Of a DNA stretch of 64,000 nt, positions 25,978 through 37,590 are shown in pieces. Within the stretch, counting starts at the first letter, position 1; each line of letters opens with the position of its first letter. The notes under the pieces were generated by a model, which worked only from the letters and a program-made list of their open reading frames with translations, was not told the origin of the DNA and ran no database searches. The position numbers and the translations under genes are program-made. The stretch comes from Paragonimus westermani (lineage: Eukaryota > Platyhelminthes > Trematoda > Plagiorchiida > Troglotrematidae): positions 186,001 to 250,000 of the forward strand of contig QNGE01000432.1 in the NCBI GenBank assembly GCA_008508345.1. Direction: 5' to 3'.

Positions 25978-28900
25978 GTATGTAGGCAGCTGAGGATACA
26001 AAAAAGAGTCAGTGTAGATAACAAAATTTCATGTTTGCCTTAGTTGCTGGGACTAGCCGCCATTCCTTTGCAAAGGCCGAACCACAATATCGCGCTATTT
26101 TAAAATGATTGAGCGGTCAAAAACGCAATGCATTCCATCCTTTATTCGACCCCCGTGCACGCCGATTGTAAAAATTAGTAGAAACAATTGGGACTCCTTC
26201 GATAAAAAAGGAAAGACGGAAGCACGTATCATATAGTAGTATACTCGAAAACCACCTTTTTGTGGTTTCATGTTATCACTAGAACGAACATGGGAATCGT
26301 CCTATTAACAGGATAAGTTTGTGAGACAGATGAAGACTGCAAGGGTAACAAATACTGTTGAAAGTAAACCCTTCGGTCCTTAACACAAATAAGTACTGAT
26401 TGTTGTATGCCGGAATGAGTGAATTTTTGATCTTTGTGGGTGACTGTATGTACATAATCTGTCGCTATTACTTTGCTTGAGCTCGCAAATGTTACGAATA
26501 CTGTATAATTGAAGTCTAGAGCATGACAGCTGGAATAAATCTAGCGGTTTGGTGGCATGATGCTTAGAGTTACAAAGGATCAGTCTTTTAGAAAATACCT
26601 CACATGCAGCGAGTCTGGTAAATGACTGGTTGTTTGCTTGCATGTACGATTGACTGTTGTGAACAGTGGTTGCCAGATCGTGTCCTTACCGCTAATTCTA
26701 ATCTTTCAGTTTCAGTTTCTTTTCCAGCGTTATAAGGGTGTATCTGTCAGTACTGTGAACCTACTCAGCTGAGTATTACGGTCTGATTTCGTTAACATTT
26801 TCTACCTGGGCATTTCTCTCCATATCACTATTTCATCACTTATTCTCACTTACACGAAGCTGATTATATTATAGTTGTTTGTAGCTTACGTGACAGTTGC
26901 ATAGTGCAATGCTCCGATCAAAAGGAAGACTCTCAGGGGGAGGCATATCTGTCTTAGTAACTCCGTTATTAGACAGGGAAGGCTTCTTTGGAAACCAAAA
27001 TTATCAAAACCGTGTGGAAAACAAGGTTTTCGACTAGACCTTGTTCCAATACCTCCAAGATAAAAAGACAGGTTATTCACGTGGGATTGAACCAAGCTTC
27101 TTTGTGCAATATCTAAGTAAAGTTTAAATCACTTAATCGGCTCTCATAAACTAAACGCTTAGGTAAAGCTGATCTACATACCTAGTGTATGGAGTATTGA
27201 GCAGTAGCTTCTTCGTGGAGTGTGTCAAGCCGATCGACCAAATAATCACTCAGTCATGTGGGCAAGTGTCTTTTAGTACGTTTGAATAAAGCCTAACCGC
27301 TTTGGAATTTGAGTAACGGAGGTTGCTCAATCAAACGACGTACTTCTAACGAGCAGATATGGTTCAGTTCAGTGGGGGCAGGAAGAAGGAAGCGCAGCCT
27401 GGCATGTTTTCCATGACGCACCGAATCGTAAATAGCTATGTGATTTTCACTAAAATGTAAACTTCCTCGTACGGTCCTTGTTGATATGTTCCCAAGCCAC
27501 GGCAAACTACTGATCATCATGCTTTCATTTTAAGTGGGGTGTAATGTATGAACCAGCCTTATTTGGTTAACGTCAAAACCTGGACAGCATAAGCGGTTTT
27601 GTATTCACTCTGTTGCATGACGGTAACTACTATATAGTTAAAGCCGTTACTAGGAAAGTTTCATTTCCAACCCACTGGGCAGAACGCCAACGCCACAGCA
27701 ATCTATAATCTTGCCACAGTTTTCCGTGTCTAGCAGGAAATTTCATCGATCTTTCTAATCGTTTTACGTTTTGCTTCAATCACATGATTCTCTCTTTATC
27801 TCTGACAACTTTTCACAGTTATAAGTTATCCCATGTTAACCTTCCTAATTCAGACAATGTTTAGTGCACACGTCTTGGTAACCTTTCAGATCTAAATATT
27901 TTGCACTCTGTTTGGCTCACCAACCGGAGGGCGCAACATACCGTCATGCATGCCATTAGCTGCCTGTTCTCACTCCCATTCAACTATGCTCTCTTCTACT
28001 GAGTGATTCACAGACATGTACCGTCCAGAGACATTGATTAGTGGGATTCGCGCTTGCTTGCTAGCCATGGTCAGCGATTTGTCGTCGCTTTTACCCCTGA
28101 GCATGTATGCTCTATTTAATGCCTCTTGTTATCATCTCTATGAGCTTTGGTATAACATTTATTCCATCGAAACCCCTCTGTGAAGAACTGTTGAGTATTA
28201 CAACTTACTCGTAAAACTGTCTTTTAAATCCGTTCAAATTGTTCGATCTTGTTCTCGCCGAGCTGGGTGCAGATATCATATAAGTCTTACTCTATTGACT
28301 TCATTGTTACCAGCACCATAGTACCCGGTCCGACGTGTTTTGACCTTTTGAATCCGATTTGTCAGCGCGCCACTAGGCAACCTAAGGACTAAGCTGCGGT
28401 ATCAGCAGCAACTAGGCATGCTGTTGTTTACAAAGCTAGCTGAGGATACCGAAAATGCTGCTGAAGAAGTCGAGCTGTTAATTATGAGTGCAGGTATGCT
28501 TAGACCTTCTTCTCGTGGATCACGTTATATGGCAATGGAAAGGATGGGAGATCACGGAACTAAAACATTACCACTTCCGACAGGAAACGCTACATAAGAA
28601 ACACTTTTGTTCTCATCTAGAGATATTGGTGCTATTGAAGAAAATCTGTACATATTTGTTTCTGCTCATTAGAAAAAAAGCCATTTTCCCTTAAGCATTC
28701 CATCATTGTTCTGATGATTTTTGAATGTAGGCCTAATATATATACTTGCATAGCATCGTAAAGTCATAAATAGGCGATCATAGTTTAAACGTGCAAACGC
28801 TGCAACTTTTAACCGGTGATGCCCGAATCGTCTAAGCAGACTTAACTAAAGACACAGAAAACGGTAAATGGCACTGAATTAACCATTTTTTTCACAAAAG

Positions 28901-29689
28901 TTCAATGAGTTAGACTAATTGAGTGCCACCCGAAAAAAACTTCACATCTGATAGTATTCAACACCTGTGTATCCAACATGTTTTGTTCCTACACGTGGTA
29001 TTGGTTTTTCAGTCCAAATACTATTTTGTTAATTCTGGCTTCGGAATAAGTGTCAGTCAAATTCATCGCGTACTTTTTGTAACTCAAACCTGATGGCACA
29101 CTATAGATTAAACGTATGGGTGAAACGATTTAGTGTGTTTCTTTTATGAATGTGTAGTGATAACGGAAATCACTGCCCGAATTGAGATTGTGTAAACAAC
29201 AATTTGGTATCGAAGAGACCGAATCAACAAAGTGAAAATGTGGGTGGAATTAACTTCAACTATTCTTTCATTAGTCCAGTAACCCTAGAAATAATGCAAC
29301 TCTTCACAAGGGCCAAATGAAGACAACTTAGTTAATCAGGAAGTGTTCGAAAGGTCTTCAATTTCAAAAATCACGTACCGTACACTGCATGACCTTCTTA
29401 TGTAACCAAGCGGCCGAACCGGACCTCCCGTTAAGCACACGCTTTCGCCAAGTGCGCACACTTTTTTGTGGGTTAAGGATGCAGCGGTCAAAAACGAGTT
29501 ACTGAATAGCTTACGTACATGCAGGTGTACCTCAGTAGAACTTCACTAGCAACAAAATGAATGAATTAAACAGTAAAGTTACAGAGTTCAGGCAAGTTAC
29601 GGTAATCAACAGTTGACTAGCAGAAGGTATTCATAGTTATCCGGGATGACCACCGCAATATTCCAAATTACCAGTATCCGGGATGAAAC
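25978..29689. other. No recognised gene
   Basis: Chance-length frames only (26380-26643, 26886-27095, 27293-27520, 28488-28694). If the 25.87 kb exon is real, this would start as its intron. Confidence 0.45.
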
Positions 29690-29770
29690 GATAATTCCTG
29701 AAATACCGCGGGGTGCTGAACGGCGATCGAACCTGCGACGACGTTTGTAGTGCGACGAAGCTAAGAAATT
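29690..29770 (-). repeat. B-box-bearing relic
   Basis: On the minus strand GCAGGTTCGATCGCC is a good pol III B box, preceded by TTAGCTTCGTCGC, a poor A box about 25 bases earlier. Possible tRNA-derived SINE head; nothing further supports it. Confidence 0.28.
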
Positions 29771-30265
29771 AGATTGAAGATCCTTGTAGTAGCGTCAATC
29801 TACTGTGCAAACCGAAAGAAAGACAGACAGGCGTGTACAAAATTTTGTATTTTGTTCCAAAATCACTTTGGTCAATTTGAACAACATGCAAAATGATACA
29901 AAAGCATTTTTGTAAAAAAAATGAAGCATCATTAGTTAAGAAACAAGAGAATCTCTAAGACCCCTCCACATTTGTTTCAGTTCTTGTAAATTTCACGCGT
30001 TCGGCCTTAACACATGAACTTATACGAACTAATGTAAGTAGTTTCTTTAATAGTTCAACCCCTGGAAAAAATGCAAAATCGACTCTGCAGATAAAGTTTA
30101 CGGTAATCCATACTGTATGTTTACAGCTGCTTAATGCTAGCGGGAATCATACAAGTATATGAATATATGTTACTTGTATGCGAAGCAGAATTAACTAGAA
30201 AAGGTGCTTTGGAAATGCACTGACGGCATTTCAGGTAAAACGAACTGGAAAATGAGTGTCATTAT

Positions 30266-30325
30266 CGCTCAGCTGGCTCAGACTAGGCATGAGAATTAAC
30301 TCATACCCGTTTTCGATCCGTGTCA
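30266..30325 (+). repeat. tRNA-like relic
   Basis: An A-box-like TGGCTCAGACTAGG is followed by a small ATGAG..CTCAT hairpin and by GTTTTCGATCCG, a near B box, at tRNA-like spacing. The loop lacks a proper T33 position and no acceptor stem forms. It is read as a decayed tRNA-derived sequence. Confidence 0.38.
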
Positions 30326-31411
30326 ACGTATATCTGTGAATTGGATTTTTTATCATATCGCTAGTTGACCATTATTATATATAAGTGCACTGTTGACTGG
30401 ACAGTCTTTGCACCGATATATACCTCTCTCTTGGCCTCACCTGATTATAACTTAAAAGACTATCTAACAGGCCGTGACGAACACCCACTATTGTGGAATG
30501 TTTCAAACGATCACAGATTATAGCCAGCTCCAGTGAACAAAAAAAATGAGATCTTGAAATCTCAGGTAATTCTGCTAGAAGAGTCCTTCGGTGTAGGTGG
30601 GTTTATTTTACATAGTTTTAAATAAAATGCCAAACCACGGCTACTAATTTGCCAGGTGGAAGCCCATGTAAAATAAACAGATTATCTGTCTTCATTAATT
30701 TGAGGATGTCTAAGTCAGTATCGAATTGCTCATCTTGAAGTTTCCATGTGTAAATCTATCATCTAAATTCTGAGACAGAAATTCCGACGCCTCTAACTTC
30801 TTGACTGTCACTGAATAATATGCTGAGTTTGTTGGAAATGATGATATAAACTATAAGGCCGTGAGATGACGTGATAATCGACGGCGAACACGAACAGCAG
30901 TGATCACCGGTAACAAATTGCTATACTCAGAATGAATGTCTGGATAGCTGACTGGTGAACTTATCATGAAAACAAAGTACTGTGGTAGCATTGAGCTTTA
31001 AATACACATCTGATTTATATGACTGAGCGCTGCGAAACAGTGCTGTCTAACTGTTGCTTATGTGCAGATGGGATGAAACATATTAAAGTCGAATGTACGG
31101 AAAGTACGAGGGGGGTAACAGTTAAACAATAGCATAACACATACAAGCGTACAATTGAACCCAACATCAACGTTGTCAGTTTTGTGATTAATAAGAATAA
31201 AGACATAGACGAACATACGTTCTGGATAATTCATCTCCATGCCGGTACAATTATATAGGGCGTTAGTAGGGTTACATCGAGATATAGATCAGACGTATTA
31301 CAGAGAAGCGAGGTCACTGGCCAGTCAATTGGTGATGGCTTGATAGGTCGGTTACGTCACGCTTGTCTGTTGGTTTGACCGCGATGGTTGGCAATCGATC
31401 CGATAGACTTT

Positions 31412-31537
31412 TGGCCATGGTAGGTGCAGCGTCTGAACAAACCGTTTTTGATGACATAATATCGGGTCCGATAGTCCGATAGTCTCGGTAGTGAAAAGTG
31501 TTCTAATTTGGACAGCTTTCGACGGGTTGCCTGGCTC
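31412..31537 (-). pseudogene. PLE endonuclease C-terminus, second copy (- segment)
   Basis: On the minus strand the frame reads GNPSKAVQIRTLFTTETIGL, then SDPILCHQKRFVQTLHLPWP. This is the conserved tail of PLE proteins. The 13.7 kb copy has the equivalent LTVAETVSIRLRNP and KKFVQ. It begins where the + segment just above (31520-31863) would have continued, because that segment stops right after VVYCV. Further minus-strand sequence down to roughly 31.0 kb would be the 3' untranslated part, but its end cannot be fixed by eye. Confidence 0.85.
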
Positions 31538-31863
31538 AACCAGACAATCAGCAGGACCTATGCTACTGGTGAGCTCCGTATTCAATTCTCCAGATCCCTC
31601 ATTCTCAGGTTTTATAACAAAGATAGACTGGCAGTTCAGACCTCATCTATGTGTACCTCTTATTCACTTGTTCCTGTGGAGCAGGTTATATCGGTCGAAC
31701 GTCAAGACAGCTATCGAAACGAATCCGAGAACACCATCCACGGTGGCTGGGACACTGAAAATCACGATCGGTCAACAGCGCTATTCTTGCTCATCTGGTT
31801 GAAAGCGGGCATCAGGTGAAAACTGACGAAGCTTCCAAAGTGGTATATTGCGTTATAACGTTT
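31520..31863 (+). pseudogene. PLE GIY-YIG endonuclease core, second copy (+ segment)
   Basis: Reading + gives ISRTYATGELRIQFS, then YNKDRLAVQTSSMC. After a frame change near 31662 comes FTCSCGAGYIGRTSRQLS (31663-31716) followed by KRIREHHPRWL (to 31749). One TGA at 31756 is followed in the same frame by SVNSAILAHLVESGHQVK and EASKVVYCV (to about 31854). The paired cysteines (CSC), the intact YIG, the arginine of GRT and the glutamate of REH are all kept, so this is the best preserved catalytic module in the window. The C-terminal portion that should follow 31860 is missing here. It lies inverted at 31412-31537. Confidence 0.92.
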
Positions 31864-34800
31864 TAAATGAGGTCACTGTAACTAACTTTGGCATTCATTT
31901 AACCTTTTCTGTTGCTCTTCGTTATAACTTAATCCGATGAGTTGCTGAACAAACCTGCTTACTGTGACCTTGACTGCGGATATCAAAATTCATTTGGGAA
32001 CACAGCAATATCATCTCCACAAATCGATTCACAGTGAGTTGAGAGTTCACTCTATAGATGCCGGTTGAACAATGCTGAGGACAAAACGAATATTGTCGAA
32101 TGAACATAAATCGGTTGACCAATTCTTTGTCCCAGACCCTCCGTCCATGGTAGGTAGGACATGTCCAGGTTACAGGGCCTCTCAAATGTTACACAGTAAC
32201 CGGGTACCACGGTCCATTGTTAACGGTGAGCAGACATTGTGTTGATTTAACCAATGGCAAACATACATCCTAGTCATATTATTCGGTACTAGCCTAAGCA
32301 AAGTTTTCTAAGACTGGCATCAAGTTATCTCCACTTTATTAATATAGACTCATTTGGGTGTTAGTGATGCGGTTAATCTCAGACTCACTGCAGTTTGTAG
32401 ATCAATGACGATTTAACAGCACAACCTAGATGATGTAATAACAACTAATCTCCAAATTAATTATCAACAACAAACTTCAGTATCTGCCGTTCTTATATTA
32501 TAACGTGTGGCAGGAGCTTGCTGGGTACGCATGACTAATGAGGTGCAGCAACCACAAGGCCTGTCGTGTGTTTCTGAGGAAATTTGACCACTAAACACAC
32601 ATTTATCTTTGGTCTTCGTGTATATTTATGGACGCTTTCTACGTCAAATTGCTTTTCATGATCGGCATTTCGTCAAAGTTAATATATATAAAGCGGTGGA
32701 GCTTGCTAGGTGAGTTGCAAAATTGGACGTCAGCTACCGACAGAACACGTACGATAGCACGAGTTTTCCTCGAGATCCTGATAACAGTGATCCTGTGATC
32801 AAGTGGATGAGGGTTCAAGATATTAGCTCATGACAGCCTACTACTCCAGCACAGTTCGCTGGTTTGCTTTCCACCCCGAATGGACTCCTGCTTAGGCGTC
32901 ATACGCTCGAAGCAGCTTCTACTACGCTGTAGATGGTTGTGATCAACTTTTCGCAAAAGCCATGTGTGTTATTTCTTATTCATTCGAGGCTCTGAATTTC
33001 CATAGTTGGATCACTTTCAATTTATTACACCGTTCAAACCACTTACTAGTAAAATTTAGGATTGTCGAATTGTATGTAACAGCTAGGGTTGAAGGCTGAT
33101 GAAGCCTAATTGTATTTCAGCAATTATTTTGTGTTAAGATGCGACAGCTGATAATATATCAGGCAAACTAACGGTAGCAGCTGAACAACTTCACTAATAT
33201 AGAAGTGTTATGTTTGCAAATTGAAGGCACTAAAAATCAATGAAGTGGACACAGATTAAGTGAACCCGAGTACGTTTGAAAATGGTCATGTTTATAGAGT
33301 GTGGTGAGTATTCTGCTCCAATGCACTATCACCGTTTGAGGTTTCCGTGTTATGTCAATGAAAGTTACAAACAGGAGGGATATTCGTTGATACATAGCAA
33401 ATGTTTTAGTTCTTGTATTCCTCGTGTCTCGTCAATTTGGTTGTGTGTAGCCAAACTCTGTCACACATACCTTGGCTGGGTTCCAAAACCCCGAACTGTG
33501 ATTTGAGTGCTTTTTGCCATTCGCTCGCAAACAAACTCTCCTACGTCAAAATATAGATTCAACGAGATTAGCAACACTAACCTCACTGCGATAAAGCAAA
33601 CCCTTGTCTGCTGAGCTGCCCGTATTAACAGAATTGCTTATTGCTGAAACAGGGGCATGAAATTTGTTATCGGAAACTTCTCAATCGTAAACTTTTAAGA
33701 AGTATGCTGGTTTGGATAGTGAGTCAGTTAAGTTCAGTCTTTCAACAAAATTGGTTTTCTTTTAAAACGTTCGTCCCGTTTAACGATTGTACAGCTTAAT
33801 GAAACAATAAACATCATTTGTAGACTCGCTGAACCGAAACCTATTACATTGCCTCTTTCGATTGGTATTTTCATGAAAACCCTACTACCATGCCGAATAT
33901 TTTTACTAAAATCACTGGCGATCACTTTCCTAACCACATGTGTAACTAAACGGATTGGGTGTACATGAGCAGCTCAACTTTGCTGAATTTATCAAATAAA
34001 GAATTGTCCGACGGTTAGTCGTACATATCTCAAAACTATCACACTAACAAGGCAGAGTCTAACACGTTTATATTCACTCAACTCAGTTTATTGACAAAAT
34101 GCCTAGTTCGACATTTGACTTGACGGTTGCTTCTCAAAGTTAAGTAAAGAATTGTTTGCAATTTATAGACATCTTGCAGACAGGACTGTCGAATATGTGA
34201 TTCTATTTGAAAAGCTATCCGTGAGAAATGCTTGGGACTCGATCACCACATGGAATGAAGTAGCTTTTTATCAGTTTAGGATAAAACACACTGAAAAAAC
34301 TGTTCACGAAAACTAAATGCTTAGAATCTGAAGCTCGGTCGGACTCAAAAGGGACACGGACGTTCTGTCCCAGCTGAGCTGTGAAGTCATGCCAGCTAGT
34401 CAGGAATTATACATCTGAACGTAATTATCCGTTCAATCTAGCATCACAGAAAATTAGCCAAATGGTCAGATTACTGTCTGGCTAAACAGGATTTTGTGAA
34501 ATTCTCAAACGGTAATCCGCCGACACTACTTTTCAGTATTAAACCTGTTCCGCCGACGGCTCCGCAGATCAGACGATAGAGGGCTGGTCACGTTTCAACG
34601 TCCTGTTTCTGCTGTTCTGAAGTCAGCGTAAGTCCAAACTTACTCCAACTTACTGTCTTTTATAATTCCAAATCCACCACACCACTAAACAGAACTATTC
34701 GAATTACACAGAAGCAATCACTCTGCACACAAAGCTGCTTCTCAGAAGCACTCGACTTGACCACATCAGTTTCACTTTCTGACGACTGCTGAAAACGTTT

Positions 34801-37092
34801 TGTTGAAAGACCCGATATGCCAGGACCGATCGTCGAAGACAAAGCCAACGCAAACTCCAAAGAACACGCACCACCATATTCGAAGTATTTGCCAGTACCT
34901 CCTACCCAGCTCCAGAGAAATTTACTCATTCGTAGCGCGAATATATTTGATACTCTCTGTGACCAAACTTTTGACGCCAACGCGAACTGATTTCAAATAA
35001 CGGTGTTTAAGTTAAAACTTTTGATTTTAAACCACTGACGTAATTTATAGTACATCTGAGTACATACTTCACATTTTCTGAATTCTACTTCACAAAGCAG
35101 CAACTTCGCCGTCTTTGGTTCTATTATCATTATTGCACACAAACGAGTGTCAGGTTTCAACCATTTTACTGCAACCCGTTGTATTCACTAGTAGACGTCT
35201 ACAAGGAACTGACTTCTTCCGGTAAATAATCATCTTAATCTCAGTGGTTTCAATCGTTCTCTGATAAGTCAGAACAGCCACAAATGTGCTGAACAATTTC
35301 AGTATCTACAACAGGATAATTAATGATCACTCCCACAACACAAAATCATTGAAGGCATGAACAAAACTGAGAATGAATGTGTGTCAATGTTTAGCTCTTT
35401 CATGGAACCGGCATAGGAAATAAACTCAAGGAATGATTTTGTTGTAAGCAATTAGGACACAGCTATCCACAGCTTCATTTTGGCGCTAGGCATTTTAAAA
35501 CCAGGTTTATTTGTAAACGGGAGGAGTACATGGGTGCATCTGACTGAACAAAGTGTTTCTGTGAGTTTAGTGTGTGGGAAAACCAGGTGACTGACAAAAA
35601 TTGGCCAAGTTACTTTTGCCAAAGATATCGTCGTTTCATATCCAACTGCGTGCAGTTGAAAGAAGTGAAACGAAAACTCTGCAACAGAGACCGCAAACAA
35701 ACGAAAACTCGCCTCAACAACTTCTCACTCTGGACTGCATTCATACAAACACCATGTTATCTCATTTTCGTTTAAAGTGAGCGGAATAATTGTTATTCGC
35801 TTTCATTTCGAACAGATATTTTAGCCAATCCAAACCTAGCACCTTTTCATCTGTCCACTTTGCTAAGTTGCTCCAACAAAATACGCCTCCATCATGTGGG
35901 ATTATATGGTAATCTGTGTTTTTACCCTAGAATTAAATGAAAATGTGTCAGACAGACGAAGCTGCAACAATGGTTTGTAACCAGCTGCATATGTCTAGTA
36001 TACAGATTCCGGATCACGCTTGAATTCCGTCGGTCACTCCAAAGATAAATTAATGGAATTCATTTCCAAAAACCATGTCCCCCTCACAATCTGATATAAT
36101 TGTTAGCCAGAAGAGGGGTTCTAGTTGAAAACAGATTGATCAAAACAGGAAACTATCGTCACGATACGCTCTATTGCCTGTGTTTGTAATAATCTGCCCC
36201 GTGTGGTAGGTTTTGTCGCGATATCAGCATAAATGTCATTCCGGTCATGAATATTTAAACGTTTCACTAATGCGATGAAGTGGTGTTTTCAAAATAATGT
36301 GCAAAATTTCCATGTGACTTGCCACCATCCTGCTGGCTGGAACAAATGAGGTCCACACCCCATAATCTCGTTTTGACTACATCCGTTTGAATAGTCCATG
36401 CAATGACAGAATCGGTAGTAAGCGTGCGTTTGCACAACCAACATTCCCATAGCGACCGTTTCCAGCTTTTTTAGCCACAGCTAACAGAAAACTGGTGCGT
36501 ACAATGTAAAGAGAAGGATTGTATCACTTGTCAACAGATTGACGATGTCATTAATAGACTGAGTACCAGAAGTTCCTCAAATAAATCGATCAAAGGGGAA
36601 CATTTTTCCCATATGCGGAGCTACTAATCACACACGTTCCGCTTTTCGCCCGTTACTAAGAAAAATCAAGTGTTCTGTATCGATTTATGTATAAAGATTC
36701 ATTGTACCTTTCGATTTGTTGGCACAAAGCATTGGTAAACAAAGGTAAATTGGATGTTTCTGGACATTTGAAGTGTTGTCAGGTAATTAACTGATTATGT
36801 TAATCGCCCTGCTAAGTATTCGACACCAAAGTTTCACGCTTGATACTTGTTCCGACTAGCCCCCGCTTGATCAGTCACAACTAGGAAGCACAATATTTCA
36901 AACTTAAATATAGCATCAAGAACTACTGATCGTGACAAAGTATTCAGGGGGGTACTGGTTTCAGAACCGTTAGCTGTCTTGTGTTTGAGTTCCATGTCTA
37001 TCAACTGATACGACTATGGGATAGTTTGATTTATTATTGCTATGAACGTAGGTTGTGGTAATTTGTTATTCAACACAATACGGATTTTTCAA
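31864..37092. other. No recognised gene
   Basis: Minus-strand frames at 31922-32185, 34660-34980 and 35452-35700 and a + frame at 33276-33506 were read and not recognised. The region immediately after 31864 should contain the 5' junction of the inverted PLE insertion. Confidence 0.45.
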
Positions 37093-37266
37093 AGCTGTCC
37101 ATTTGGCCACTTTCGAAAACAATTAATGGACACCAGTTTCACTCTTGATACAGCTCGTCAGCAGTGCATAACCCTGCCACAGCCGAGACTAAAACCACGA
37201 AAACGCCTTCATGAGGCCGCCGCATCCAACACCGCGCCATTGACTTCATATTAGGCACGACTGAAT
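37093..37266 (-). mobile_element. tRNA-derived SINE-like repeat, copy C
   Basis: The reverse complement reads AATATGAAGTCAATGGCGCG, GTGTTGGATGCGGCGGCCTC, ATGAAGGCGTTTTCGTGG, TCTCGGCTGTGGCAGGG, GCACTGCTGACGAGCTGTAT and CAAGAGTGAAACTGGTG. A TTGTTTTCGAAAGTGGCC block follows. It aligns with copy B, about 120 bp away in the opposite orientation, and with copy D block by block. The last portion of the family body is not evident. The + strand open frame over it (37042-37254) is a by-product. Confidence 0.72.
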
Positions 37267-37387
37267 CTTCATCTGTGAGGATTCATCGATTGGAGTCAAC
37301 AGGGCAGTTACTGTGTCTCCTCTCGAGACGATCGGGCAACCCGATTATCACTCACAGGCGTGGTTGGTTGGGCATTCACATGCGATA

Positions 37388-37590
37388 ATTCAATCATGCT
37401 TTATATGAGATCAATGGCGCGATGGTGGACGTGGCTGCCTCATGAAGGTGTTTTCAGTTAAAGTTGTGGCCGCGCATTACTGAAGAACTGTAATGGGAGT
37501 GGAAACCGAGCCTAACACTTGTTTTAGAAAGGGGATAATTGAAGTGTCTTTGTGACCGCTAAAGCTACGACCATTTTTCAGCACTGTCGT
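37388..37590 (+). mobile_element. tRNA-derived SINE-like repeat, copy B
   Basis: The copy starts with a TTATATGAG head (37401), then an A-box-like TGGCGCGATGG (37414-37424) and GACGTGGCTGCCTCATGAAG. Its body has GGAAACCGAGCCTAACACTTG, TTTTAGAAAGGGGATAATTG, AAGTGTCTTTGTGACCG and GCTACGACCATTTT. The same blocks in the same order occur at 60741-60952 and, reversed, at 11585-11787 and 37093-37266. A pol III A box followed by a family-specific body is the layout of a tRNA-derived SINE. The B box is degraded here. SINEs are copied by LINE machinery and encode nothing. Confidence 0.72.

Noticed and set aside
34660..34980. 106-codon minus-strand frame with serine-rich end
   Set aside because: The reverse frame is also open, splice sites are not decisive and no domain is recognised.
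37042..37254. 70-codon + frame as a gene
   Set aside because: It lies inside the reversed SINE-like copy C.
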